This document shows, piece by piece, positions 1 to 7,529 of a stretch of 18,585 bases of DNA (positions within the stretch are counted from its first letter, which is position 1; each line of letters begins with the position of its first letter). The DNA lies in assembly GCA_964429245.1 (NCBI GenBank), contig CAYSBE010000048.1, positions 1-18,585 on the forward strand, given 5' to 3'. The notes beneath the pieces are model-generated. The model was not told the DNA's origin, did not search any database, and was given only the letters and a program-made list of their open reading frames with translations. This stretch comes from CAYSBE01 sp964429245 (GTDB lineage Bacteria; Bacteroidota; Bacteroidia; UKL13-3). Both the position numbers and the translations under genes were made by a program.

Positions 1-1
1 A

Positions 2-289
2 TCACAACAATTTGAAAATTTGCATATGGTTATCGGTATGGTAAAAGATAAGGATATTGACAAAGTATTGTCTCTTATGCCTTTATCAGCTACTTATTAT
101 TTTTGCAATGCTGACCTTCCTCGTGCCTTGCCTGCTCAAGAATTGGCAAATAAAGCGGCAATGCATCAATTGCATGGTAAATCGTACCCATCAGTTAGCG
201 AAGCCCTCCGAGCAGCTAAAAATCAAGCTGGTGAAAATGACTTGATCTTTGTTGGTGGAAGTACATTTGTTGTGGCAGAAATTTGTTAA
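2..289 (+). CDS. folC: Folylpolyglutamate synthase / dihydrofolate synthase, C-terminal fragment
   Basis: Only the last 95 codons are present; the reading frame is open from base 2 and the gene begins before the window. FolC adds glutamate to folates in the cytoplasm and, in bifunctional forms, also makes dihydrofolate from dihydropteroate. The visible part fits the C-terminal Mur-ligase-like domain: a GMVKDKDIDKVL stretch, then YYFCNADLPRALPA, and the very typical end DLIFVGGSTFVVAE. These are family hallmarks known from many FolC proteins. The catalytic ATP-binding half is not visible, so whether it is bifunctional cannot be judged. The next gene follows after 39 bases on the same strand and could be co-transcribed. 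Confidence 0.9.
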   Translation, partial: SQQFENLHMVIGMVKDKDIDKVLSLMPLSATYYFCNADLPRALPAQELANKAAMHQLHGKSYPSVSEALRAAKNQAGENDLIFVGGSTFVVAEIC

Positions 290-328
290 TTCAAGAAGAA
301 ATCAAGTTATTTATAAAAAATAAGATAT

Positions 329-838
329 ATGAAATTCATAACTGCTTACCTATTAGTATTTGGTCTGTTTTCACAAAGTGTATTTGGTCAATCCATGACG
401 TTTAATCCGGGCAAGCATACGACTACCTGGATGCAAAAGCAACAAATTGTATTTCAGTATGGCACCGATTCAACACAATTTAACCCAGAATGGAAATCAG
501 GGGAGAATTGGATATTTGAACACAGATACAGCGCACCTGAATATGTAGAAGTAGCGGATGATGAGGTTTCTGAATCATTTGTTTGGCAAATAAAACCTAC
601 ATCAAAGAAAAAAATTGTTTTAACAGGTAATCAATTAAAGGTTTCCAATGCCTATTTTCTAAAAAGCTGTTTTTGTTTGGAAAGAGGCTATCATAAGGTA
701 ATTGATGGAAAAGTATCCATGATCCGCATGAACAATGGTTTTTGGAAGGTTGATTTTGAATTTGTAATTGAATCACCAAATGGTGCTCAGCCTATAAAAG
801 TTAAACGTACAAATGTGTTATTTAAACTAAATAATTAA
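329..838 (+). CDS. Small secreted protein of unknown function
   Basis: I do not recognise this 169-residue protein. It begins with a clear signal peptide (MKFITAYLLVFGLFSQSVFG, probable cleavage after the G or Q near residue 20), so it is likely exported to the periplasm or beyond. The mature part is rich in alternating hydrophobic and polar residues and aromatic positions, suggesting an all-beta fold. A CFC motif sits at residues 114-116 and could form or exchange a disulfide. There are no further membrane segments and no lipobox. It lies 39 bases after folC and only 7 bases before the acetyltransferase gene, in a run of TTAA repeats, so it is probably co-transcribed with the latter. The function is unknown; the call of a real secreted protein rests on the signal peptide and intact frame. 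Confidence 0.8.
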   Translation: MKFITAYLLVFGLFSQSVFGQSMTFNPGKHTTTWMQKQQIVFQYGTDSTQFNPEWKSGENWIFEHRYSAPEYVEVADDEVSESFVWQIKPTSKKKIVLTGNQLKVSNAYFLKSCFCLERGYHKVIDGKVSMIRMNNGFWKVDFEFVIESPNGAQPIKVKRTNVLFKLNN

Positions 839-845
839 TTAATTA

Positions 846-1298
846 ATGGGTTTAACTATTCGACATGCAACTGTAGAAGATGTTCCGTTGATTTTAGCAT
901 TTATTAAAGGGATTGCTGAATACGAAAAACTTTTACATGAAGTTGAAGCCACAGAAGCCATGCTTGCCGAGAACTTATTTGGTAATAAGCCGGCAGCCCA
1001 TGTCATTATCGCTTTTGAGGATTATACGCCTGTTGGTTTTGCCTTGTATTTTTATAATTTTTCTACGTTTCGATCAAAAAAAGGATTGTATTTGGAAGAT
1101 TTGTTTGTGTGGCCTGAATACCGAGGCAAGGGGTATGGAAAAGCCTTATTCAGTCAACTGCTTGAGCGTGCTAGTCAATCTGGTTGTGGCAGAATGGAAT
1201 GGAGCGTGCTTGATTGGAATCAACCCGCAATTGACTTTTATCATTCATTTGGCGCCAAACCCATGAGTGGATGGACCACATTCAGGATTATTATTTAA
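846..1298 (+). CDS. GNAT family N-acetyltransferase, SSAT/thialysine acetyltransferase-like
   Basis: A complete 150-residue GNAT enzyme that would transfer acetyl from acetyl-CoA to an amine. The acetyl-CoA pyrophosphate-binding motif is PEYRGKGYGKAL (RGKGYG at residues 93-98), preceded by the conserved YLEDLFV strand and followed by MEWSVLDWNQPAIDFYHSFGA. This arrangement, especially LEDLFV...EWSVLDWN.PAI.FY, is that of the spermidine/spermine and thialysine N-acetyltransferase branch (SSAT1/SSAT2-like), so small polyamines or aminoethylcysteine-type amines are plausible substrates. Substrate assignment is inference from overall similarity. The ATG at 846 follows the previous stop by 7 bases and begins the expected first beta strand (LTIRHATVEDV). 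It is cytoplasmic, with no signal peptide. Confidence 0.9.
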   Translation: MGLTIRHATVEDVPLILAFIKGIAEYEKLLHEVEATEAMLAENLFGNKPAAHVIIAFEDYTPVGFALYFYNFSTFRSKKGLYLEDLFVWPEYRGKGYGKALFSQLLERASQSGCGRMEWSVLDWNQPAIDFYHSFGAKPMSGWTTFRIII

Positions 1299-1361
1299 TG
1301 GTATTAAATTGGTATATCTCAAAAGGTAGGTGTTAATTCGTAAACGAAAAATAAATAGGTA

Positions 1362-2696
1362 TTGGAGCAAAAAACTAAGCTTAATCGGTTCAATAGTTTA
1401 CAGATATTTCAGTTTCTGAGGTTTGGCACGTTCTTTTTAATTTCGATACTACTTGCCAAAATATCTGCTATCTACCAACATGATTATGGATTGAATCTAA
1501 TCAGTCAGTATGAAAACCTGATGTTAGTTACTTCCAGTCTCACCTTTTTTTGGGTTTCGGCAATTTGCAATACCCTCATTCCGTATTATAATAACGCCAA
1601 TCCGGTAAGGAAAAAGAAGGTACTCTTTAACACGTTTGTGTTGCTTACCGTGTTTTCCATTGTTGCTGCAATCGTAGTTGTGATCATGGGACGTACGATT
1701 AGTGGTAAGGATAAATACCTGTTTGATATGTTTGCCCTCGTGGTTTTGTTGAATACACCAACATACATAACGGACTATATTTATTACCTCACGGGGCAAT
1801 ACAAACAGCTTATACGCTGGGGTGTAATCACTTTTGTAGCACAAATTCTATTGTTATGTGTGCCTCTAGCTATGGGTTATTCTCTTGGTTTAGCAGTGAA
1901 TATGTTATTGCTGCTGTCAATGGTGAAGTTTTCATTTACGGTATTGCTGCTCATGAAATATTCCACCATCAGTGTGCAGACCCGGCTATCGGCAGACTTC
2001 ATGAAAAAAGCTACTCCGGTTATGTTTTCCATATTGCTTGCCGGAAGCATGGAATATGTTAACAGTTATATTGTTGAGTTCAACTTCTCTAAAGAAACAT
2101 TTGCCATGTTCCGATATGGAGCCAGAGAACTTCCGATATTTTTGATATTGGCCAATTCATTGAGTAATGTATATAGCGGAGAAATTTCCAAATACAATAT
2201 ACAAGGCAATTTGGATGAGGGGCTAGCAAACTTAAAACGATCATCTCAGCGGTTGATGCGGTGGTTGTTTCCTGCAACTGCTTTAACCATGTTTCTTAGT
2301 CCTTATTTATTCAAATATGCCTATAATGAACAATTGTTGGAAGGCTACAAAGTGTTTAATATTTACCTTCTTCTCATTATCAGTCGTATGGTATTTCCAC
2401 AAACAGTTATTATGGGTATCCTTAAAAACAGGGTATTTTATGTGATTTCATCCAATTACCTTATCATTAATATCATCCTTTCATTTTGGTTTATTTATTT
2501 GTTAGGTGATATTACAGGTATTGCATATGCCACAGTCATATCGTACACAATTGAGAAGCTCATGCTGATTGCGGTTTGCAAAATGGAAGGAATTTCATTA
2601 CGAAAATATACTCCAATTGGCGAGTGGATTGCCTATTCGTTGCTTACATTGGTAGTTTATTACATCTCACTATCCGTTCACATGCCGGGCATTTAA
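1362..2696 (+). CDS. Wzx/MATE-like polysaccharide (oligosaccharide) flippase
   Basis: A 444-residue inner-membrane protein with about 12 hydrophobic segments, the first at roughly residues 20-36 and the last at 421-440. The size, spacing and the FRYGARELPIF motif near residues 250-260 fit the polysaccharide-export flippases that move lipid-linked oligosaccharides across the membrane; the family call is good but the cargo cannot be read from sequence. No glycosyltransferase or polymerase gene is adjacent, which is unusual for a Wzx gene and leaves other members of the MOP superfamily possible. The start is a TTG at 1362: an in-frame TAG lies 6 bases upstream, and the next ATG would delete the first membrane helix. 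The gene ends 4 bases from the convergent DUF2071 gene. Confidence 0.8.
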   Translation: MEQKTKLNRFNSLQIFQFLRFGTFFLISILLAKISAIYQHDYGLNLISQYENLMLVTSSLTFFWVSAICNTLIPYYNNANPVRKKKVLFNTFVLLTVFSIVAAIVVVIMGRTISGKDKYLFDMFALVVLLNTPTYITDYIYYLTGQYKQLIRWGVITFVAQILLLCVPLAMGYSLGLAVNMLLLLSMVKFSFTVLLLMKYSTISVQTRLSADFMKKATPVMFSILLAGSMEYVNSYIVEFNFSKETFAMFRYGARELPIFLILANSLSNVYSGEISKYNIQGNLDEGLANLKRSSQRLMRWLFPATALTMFLSPYLFKYAYNEQLLEGYKVFNIYLLLIISRMVFPQTVIMGILKNRVFYVISSNYLIINIILSFWFIYLLGDITGIAYATVISYTIEKLMLIAVCKMEGISLRKYTPIGEWIAYSLLTLVVYYISLSVHMPGI

Positions 2697-2708
2697 TTTG
2701 TTAAATGC
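2689..2708. terminator. Hairpin spanning two convergent stop codons
   Basis: GCATTTAA at 2689-2696 and TTAAATGC at 2701-2708 form a perfect 8-bp stem with a TTTG loop. The stem contains the TAA stop of the flippase on the plus strand and the TAA stop of the DUF2071 gene on the minus strand. Because it is symmetrical it could act on both transcripts, but neither side is followed by a clean run of T, so a classical intrinsic terminator is not shown. Confidence 0.45.
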
Positions 2709-3423
2709 TAATAATATTCCTTTGGTGCACAATAACTGAAGAACCATCTGTGAGGGTTACGGATTCAGGTTGTTGTGTATTCAATTTGCTAAAAAGTTTT
2801 CCAAATAGATTTTCGAAATCAACATCCATTTCATAGTGCATTACTTCATGGTCATTCCATTTTCTACGGCTTACACGATACTCCGTACTTACTTGGTTGT
2901 TAATTCTCGAGTATCCCCAGTAGTGTTGGTTAAAGAATTCCTGAATAGATCCGCTTTCATGTGGTTTACTTTGTTTGTTTGCAAGCAGATTCAGGTTGTG
3001 CCAGGTTCCATTTTTTATGGCATAAGATATGTTCAAATGTTCATTTTCATCATTCCATTGGTGTTTCATTTCACGTGTGAAGTAGGCTTCTTTATATAAC
3101 ACACGTGCTACACCGGTTAAGGTGTGTTTAGGGAAAAAAAGTTTTGGAAATGTTACACCAGCACGCCAGGTATTTGTATCCAATTTTCGCTTGATATACA
3201 TGCGCAAGCTCATCTCTTCAAATTGGCGGTGGTATGGTACCGGAATTCTCAATACTTTGGTATCACTATACCGGAGGGCAACTAAACTCATGTAGTGCTT
3301 ACCTTTGTAGTCATCCAATTCAGTGCCCGCAGGTAAAAATTGCGTTAGCCAATCGGGGTCCACAACATAGTTTACAGATGCAATATTTAACCAGTTTGCC
3401 CTTAAAAATTCCCTTTTGAACAT
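2701..3423 (-). CDS. DUF2071 family protein (YqjF-like)
   Basis: A 240-residue cytoplasmic protein with no signal peptide. It fits the DUF2071 (YqjF) family: the N-terminal FLRANWLNIASVNYVVDP, then LPAGTELDDYKGKHYMSLVA, the VLRIPVPYHRQFEEMSLRMY segment, a conserved MKHQWND region and a WGYSR motif towards the C-terminus. The biochemical function of the family is not established. This gene stands alone on the minus strand between two plus-strand genes, converging on the flippase. The ATG at 3423 begins right at the conserved N-terminal FLRANW block, so the start is well placed. No convincing promoter is seen in the 120 bases upstream. Confidence 0.85.
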   Translation of the reverse strand: MFKREFLRANWLNIASVNYVVDPDWLTQFLPAGTELDDYKGKHYMSLVALRYSDTKVLRIPVPYHRQFEEMSLRMYIKRKLDTNTWRAGVTFPKLFFPKHTLTGVARVLYKEAYFTREMKHQWNDENEHLNISYAIKNGTWHNLNLLANKQSKPHESGSIQEFFNQHYWGYSRINNQVSTEYRVSRRKWNDHEVMHYEMDVDFENLFGKLFSKLNTQQPESVTLTDGSSVIVHQRNIISI

Positions 3424-3528
3424 GCAAGCAATTTATATAAGATGAGGAATATTTGCTCGTAAATTTATTAAACCAAAAACTTACAAATACGCTATTCCAT
3501 TCAATGACAACATTTCTATAAAATCTCC

Positions 3529-3536
3529 TACTTTCG
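3529..3536 (+). promoter_or_regulatory. Candidate -7 element of corA (TACTTTCG)
   Basis: TACTTTCG matches the Bacteroidota -7 consensus TAnnTTTG at all but one position and ends 7 bases before the corA ATG. Transcription would begin at or next to the start codon. No matching -33 TTTG is found at the expected distance, so this is a half-site only. Confidence 0.4.
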
Positions 3537-3543
3537 TGCCGTC

Positions 3544-4479
3544 ATGATTACTTATTACACCACCAGGAAAAATACACTTGAAGAAATTGACCAAGTAGAA
3601 AAAGATTGTTGGGTGAATTTGGTTAATCCAACTTCAACAGAAATTGATTTTTTATCACAGAAACTCCTAATACCTGCCGACTTTTTAATTGACCCTTTGG
3701 ATCAGGACGAAAATGCACGTGTGGAACAAGAGAAAAATTGCATGTTGATTGTTACCCGTATTCCGGTGGAAATGGGCTGGGATGAAGACCTTCCCTTTAT
3801 TACGTTACCCATTGGTATTATTTTGAAACGGGATTTAATTGTTACAGTAAGCAATAAACACAATGAAGTGCTTCAGGCTTTTGCAGAGTCAAGGGTGAGA
3901 AATTTTAATACAGCTAAACGTGAGCGGTTTGTGATGCAATTGTTTTTGCGAGGTTCTGTTTTGTTTTCACGCTATTTGAAAAATATAAACAACAAGGCAG
4001 ATGAATTACAGTTGAGTTTGCATCGCTCGACCAGGAATAAAGAACTTTTGCAGTTATTAAACTTTGAAAAGAGTTTGGTTTATTTCAATACATCTTTAAA
4101 ATCAAACGAGTTGATGATGTATCGCTTGCAACGTCTAAAATTACCGGCATTGGATAGGGAAGAAGAACAAGACCTAATAGAAGATGTGATGACCGAAACC
4201 AAGCAAGCTATTGAAATGGCACATATTTACAGCAATATCCTTGGCAATATGATGGGCGCTCATTCATCCATTATTTCCAATAACCTTAATATTACCATAC
4301 GTTTTCTAACTTCGGTAACCATAATTTTGTCCTTGCCCATTTTGGTGGCTAGTATTTATGGCATGAATGTGGTGTTGCCACTTCAAGATGAACCTTATGC
4401 ATTTTGGCTGATAATGGCTATTGCCATTTTCTTATCGGTTATTGCAGTGATTTTCTTTCGAAGGAAAAATCTTTTTTAG
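3544..4479 (+). CDS. corA: CorA family magnesium/divalent cation transporter
   Basis: A 311-residue protein with the CorA layout: a cytoplasmic N-terminal domain, long helices (about residues 120-250) forming the funnel, and two C-terminal membrane segments at roughly 253-271 and 286-305. The signature YGMNV lies at residues 272-276 at the end of the first membrane helix, as required for the selectivity filter of this pentameric Mg2+ (also Co2+/Ni2+) channel. The following loop (LPLQDEP) carries acidic residues, and the protein ends with the usual basic tail RRKNLF. Length is normal for the family. The ATG at 3544 has a very short possible leader. It is flanked by opposing genes, so it appears to be a single-gene unit. 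Confidence 0.93.
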   Translation: MITYYTTRKNTLEEIDQVEKDCWVNLVNPTSTEIDFLSQKLLIPADFLIDPLDQDENARVEQEKNCMLIVTRIPVEMGWDEDLPFITLPIGIILKRDLIVTVSNKHNEVLQAFAESRVRNFNTAKRERFVMQLFLRGSVLFSRYLKNINNKADELQLSLHRSTRNKELLQLLNFEKSLVYFNTSLKSNELMMYRLQRLKLPALDREEEQDLIEDVMTETKQAIEMAHIYSNILGNMMGAHSSIISNNLNITIRFLTSVTIILSLPILVASIYGMNVVLPLQDEPYAFWLIMAIAIFLSVIAVIFFRRKNLF

Positions 4480-4491
4480 CGTTAATTTTTC
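4464..4491. terminator. Weak AT-rich dyad between corA and priA
   Basis: GAAAAAT (4464-4470) and ATTTTTC (4485-4491) form a perfect 7-bp stem with a 14-base loop that holds the corA stop codon and a run of six T. It lies in the 17-base gap between two convergent genes and its flanks. The stem is almost pure A/T, so it may be chance. Confidence 0.25.
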
Positions 4492-4496
4492 TAATA

Positions 4497-6959
4497 TCAA
4501 GAAGGATCTACATCAGCATATATGATGGTTCTGCGGTATTCTTTTTGTGTAAGAATATCATTGATGCAGGTTTTGATAAAGAATTTTAGTGCAGGAAGAT
4601 TTTTATTATTTCGATCAATTTTTATCAGAATTTCCCTGATATAAAAATTTTTCACCCTCGATACATATGGGCTTTGCGGCCCAATCATGTATTGTCCCAT
4701 ACGGCTGTATAGTTTTTCAAATAAAGCATAGCCACAGGCATGTGCGGTTTTTAAATCTTTATCTTTTATTTTTAATAAAATCAATCTCGAAAAAGGGGGG
4801 TAGGAATACTCTTTTCTTTCATTCATTTCATTTGCAAACAATTCATCATATTGTTGATTTAACACTGCATGCAAAACATGATGTTGTGGCATGTGGGTTT
4901 GAATAATTACTTCACCTTGTTTGGTACTTCTGCCTGCTCGGCCACTAACTTGTGTTAGTAATTGAAATGCTCTTTCGTGGGCACGGAAATCAGGAAAGTG
5001 CATTAATTGATCGGCATTGATTACACCAACCAAACTCACACCTGCAAAATCAAGCCCTTTGCTCAGCATTTGGGTACCAACTAAAATATCTGCTTCATGA
5101 AGTTGAAAACGTTGGATGATTTCGGCATGGCCATTTTTACTTCGGGTTGCATCCAAGTCTAGTCTAAGTACACGTGCAGCAGGAAAATGAGCCGATAATT
5201 CATCTTCGATTTTCTCGGTACCCAGTCCTTTCAAATCCACCTTATGTGATCCGCACGCTTCACAATTGACCATACGCGGCACAGTGTAACCACAATAATG
5301 GCATTTCAACGTGTCATTATATTTATGGTAGGTTAGGCTAATGTCACAATTTTTACATTTAACCACATGATGGCAATCTTCACATTCATAAATTGGAGCA
5401 TAACCTCTTCTGTTTTGAAACAAAATGATTTGTTCGTTCCTACTCAGGGCATCGCTTATATGTTGCATTAATTGAGCACTGAAATTACCGCTCATTTGCT
5501 TGGTACGTTTGTCTTCAGCAATATTTGCCGTATGAATTTTTGGCATGGCAATATTTCCATGTCGTTGGGCAATTTTTACCAATCCAAACTTCTGTTGTTG
5601 TGCATTAAAATAAGTTTCGTAGGCAGGTGTAGCACTCCCAAGCAATGTTTTGCATTGGTGGATATATGCCAGCATAATTGCAGCATCTCGTGCGTGGTAT
5701 CGGGGTGCGGGATCTACTTGTTTATAACTTTGCTCGTGTTCTTCATCAACAATAATTAATCCCAATTCCTTGAAAGGAAGAAATACCGAAGAGCGGGCAC
5801 CAATAATAATTTGCACTTTGCCTTCTTGTACCTTGTTCCAAATTTCCATGCGTTCGTTTGAGCTGTATTTGGAATGATAGGAAAGGGCTTTGTCACCAAA
5901 ATATTTATTGATGCGGCCTATGATTTGAGAGGTAAGTGCAATTTCAGGAGCCAAAAAAAGCACCTGCTTTCCTTTAGAGATTTGTTCTTCGATAAGTTTT
6001 ACATACACATGGGTTTTACCACTCGATGTAACACCATGAAGCAATACTACATCCTTGTCTTTCCATTCATCCTTTATTTGCACCAATGCATCGGATTGGT
6101 TTTCGTTAAGTGCAAACTCTTCTGGCACTTTGTCTTCATTCAGGTGAAGGCGATCAACCTGCAAGTCATATTTTTCGAACACACCTTTTTTTATAAGTGT
6201 TTGCAGTGGGCTTTCGCTGCAAGCTGCTTTTTTTAGCAACAATTTCTTCTCAATATTGGCATGTTCTTGTTTTAGCTGTAAGTATGCTAATAGTAAATTC
6301 AGCTGAGGTTCTTTGTTATTTAGTTCGTCAAATAATTGCTTAAGTTTTTCTTCGTTTTGCTCAATTTCTTGATGAATCCTGATACAAGTAACAAGTTTGG
6401 GTTTATAGGTTTCGTTCACCGTTTCTTGCATGTTGATGAGCCCCTTTTTATACAAACTTTTTAGTAAAGGCCCAACATTTTTAAGCTGCACAATTTCGAT
6501 GATGTCGTCTAAATACAAATTCGGTTCTTTGGTTAGCGCTTCTACGATTAAGTATTCCTTGTCACTTAATTCGGCTTTGGCAAAATCAGCATCAGGATGT
6601 AAAGAAATATAGGTTTGACTTTGGGGTTTAAGTGCAGAAGGTAATGCAGCTTGCATCACTTCTCCAAGGCTGCACAAATAGTAGTCGGAAAGCCAATGCC
6701 AAAATCGCATCATTCGTTGGTCGGCAATGGGTTCATCATCCATCAAATCCAATACATATTTGGCTTCATAGCCCATAGGTGGATTGTGATGAATTTCATC
6801 AATTACACCCGCATATATTTTTTTGTTGCCAAATTGCACCAGGGCTCTTTTGCCAATGGCTATTTCAGGCTCTTGTTCTCGGGTTACCCTATACGTATAA
6901 GTTTTAGGCAGCGAAAGCGGAAGAATGATATTTACAAATGTGGCGAAGTGTTCCTGCAT
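4497..6959 (-). CDS. priA: Primosomal protein N' (replication-restart helicase PriA)
   Basis: An 820-residue superfamily 2 DNA helicase that recognises stalled or collapsed forks and reloads the replicative helicase. The N-terminal part (about 1-110) is the 3'-DNA-end-binding domain (FVNIILPLSLPKTYTY). The helicase core has Walker A GVTSSGKT at 309-316, Walker B DEEH at 405-408, GSATP at 441-445, and late motifs GTQMLSKGLDF (628-638) and QVSGRAGR (670-677). Eight zinc-binding cysteines are in place as four CxxC pairs: 526/529, 535/538, 553/556 and 566/569. The protein is somewhat longer than E. coli PriA (about 730 residues), mainly from a longer stretch between the N-terminal domain and the helicase core. 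It lies 66 bases after sixA on the same strand and has its own possible -7 element. Confidence 0.97.
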   Translation of the reverse strand: MQEHFATFVNIILPLSLPKTYTYRVTREQEPEIAIGKRALVQFGNKKIYAGVIDEIHHNPPMGYEAKYVLDLMDDEPIADQRMMRFWHWLSDYYLCSLGEVMQAALPSALKPQSQTYISLHPDADFAKAELSDKEYLIVEALTKEPNLYLDDIIEIVQLKNVGPLLKSLYKKGLINMQETVNETYKPKLVTCIRIHQEIEQNEEKLKQLFDELNNKEPQLNLLLAYLQLKQEHANIEKKLLLKKAACSESPLQTLIKKGVFEKYDLQVDRLHLNEDKVPEEFALNENQSDALVQIKDEWKDKDVVLLHGVTSSGKTHVYVKLIEEQISKGKQVLFLAPEIALTSQIIGRINKYFGDKALSYHSKYSSNERMEIWNKVQEGKVQIIIGARSSVFLPFKELGLIIVDEEHEQSYKQVDPAPRYHARDAAIMLAYIHQCKTLLGSATPAYETYFNAQQQKFGLVKIAQRHGNIAMPKIHTANIAEDKRTKQMSGNFSAQLMQHISDALSRNEQIILFQNRRGYAPIYECEDCHHVVKCKNCDISLTYHKYNDTLKCHYCGYTVPRMVNCEACGSHKVDLKGLGTEKIEDELSAHFPAARVLRLDLDATRSKNGHAEIIQRFQLHEADILVGTQMLSKGLDFAGVSLVGVINADQLMHFPDFRAHERAFQLLTQVSGRAGRSTKQGEVIIQTHMPQHHVLHAVLNQQYDELFANEMNERKEYSYPPFSRLILLKIKDKDLKTAHACGYALFEKLYSRMGQYMIGPQSPYVSRVKNFYIREILIKIDRNNKNLPALKFFIKTCINDILTQKEYRRTIIYADVDPS

Positions 6960-6988
6960 GAGTGACCGAAGTAACGAAAATTAACATC

Positions 6989-6996
6989 CAAATGTA
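6989..6996 (-). promoter_or_regulatory. Candidate -7 element of priA (TACATTTG)
   Basis: Read on the minus strand, TACATTTG is a perfect match to TAnnTTTG, 29 bases before the priA ATG. No TTTG is found about 19 bases upstream of it, so the -33 half is missing. It may let priA be transcribed apart from sixA. Confidence 0.4.
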
Positions 6997-7025
6997 AAAG
7001 AGTTGGAATACAGTTATACACACGG

Positions 7026-7523
7026 TTACCCATTTCCCAATTTAGGATAATCAAACCACATTAATTTGCCGCATTGATCTGACAACAATGACCAATTTGA
7101 CACATCAAGGTGTAACAGTGCAACTCCTGAAGTGGGTACATTATCTACAAAGCTGTTGCTTAAGTGTCCAATAAGGCTAGTCATGGTTGGATTGTGGCCT
7201 ACAAGCATTACATTTTTATATTGGTCGGGAACTTGACGCAGCAAATGAATGATGTCAGCTACAGCGGCTTCATATATTTGTGGTTCAAATTGTATGAGGG
7301 TATCAGGAAGTTTTAGGGTTTCACAAAATATGCGAGCAGTTTTTGCGGTTCGTTTTGCAGGGCTGCATAAAATAAGTTCAGGGGTAAATTTTTCACTTAT
7401 TCTTTTGGCCATGATGGGGGCATCATGTTTACCTCTATCGTTTAGCGGACGGTCAAAATCTGATTGAGCAGCATTCTCCCAGCTTGATTTAGCGTGTCGC
7501 ATCAATAAGAGTTGCTTGCTCAT
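7026..7523 (-). CDS. sixA: SixA-type phosphohistidine phosphatase (histidine phosphatase family)
   Basis: A 165-residue cytoplasmic phosphatase of the histidine phosphatase superfamily. The catalytic RH pair is in LLLMRHAKSSW (H10 is the residue that becomes phosphorylated), the second catalytic histidine is in VGHNP (H110), and the supporting arginines are seen in DRPLNDRG and CSPAKRTAKTA. The short length, without the large inserts of phytases or phosphoglycerate mutases, fits the SixA group. E. coli SixA acts on phosphohistidine proteins (first described for the ArcB HPt domain, later the nitrogen PTS); the target here is not known and no histidine kinase is nearby. It starts 6 bases after the pRiA4b-like gene and is very probably translated from the same mRNA. 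Confidence 0.88.
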   Translation of the reverse strand: MSKQLLLMRHAKSSWENAAQSDFDRPLNDRGKHDAPIMAKRISEKFTPELILCSPAKRTAKTARIFCETLKLPDTLIQFEPQIYEAAVADIIHLLRQVPDQYKNVMLVGHNPTMTSLIGHLSNSFVDNVPTSGVALLHLDVSNWSLLSDQCGKLMWFDYPKLGNG

Positions 7524-7529
7524 CGCTGT

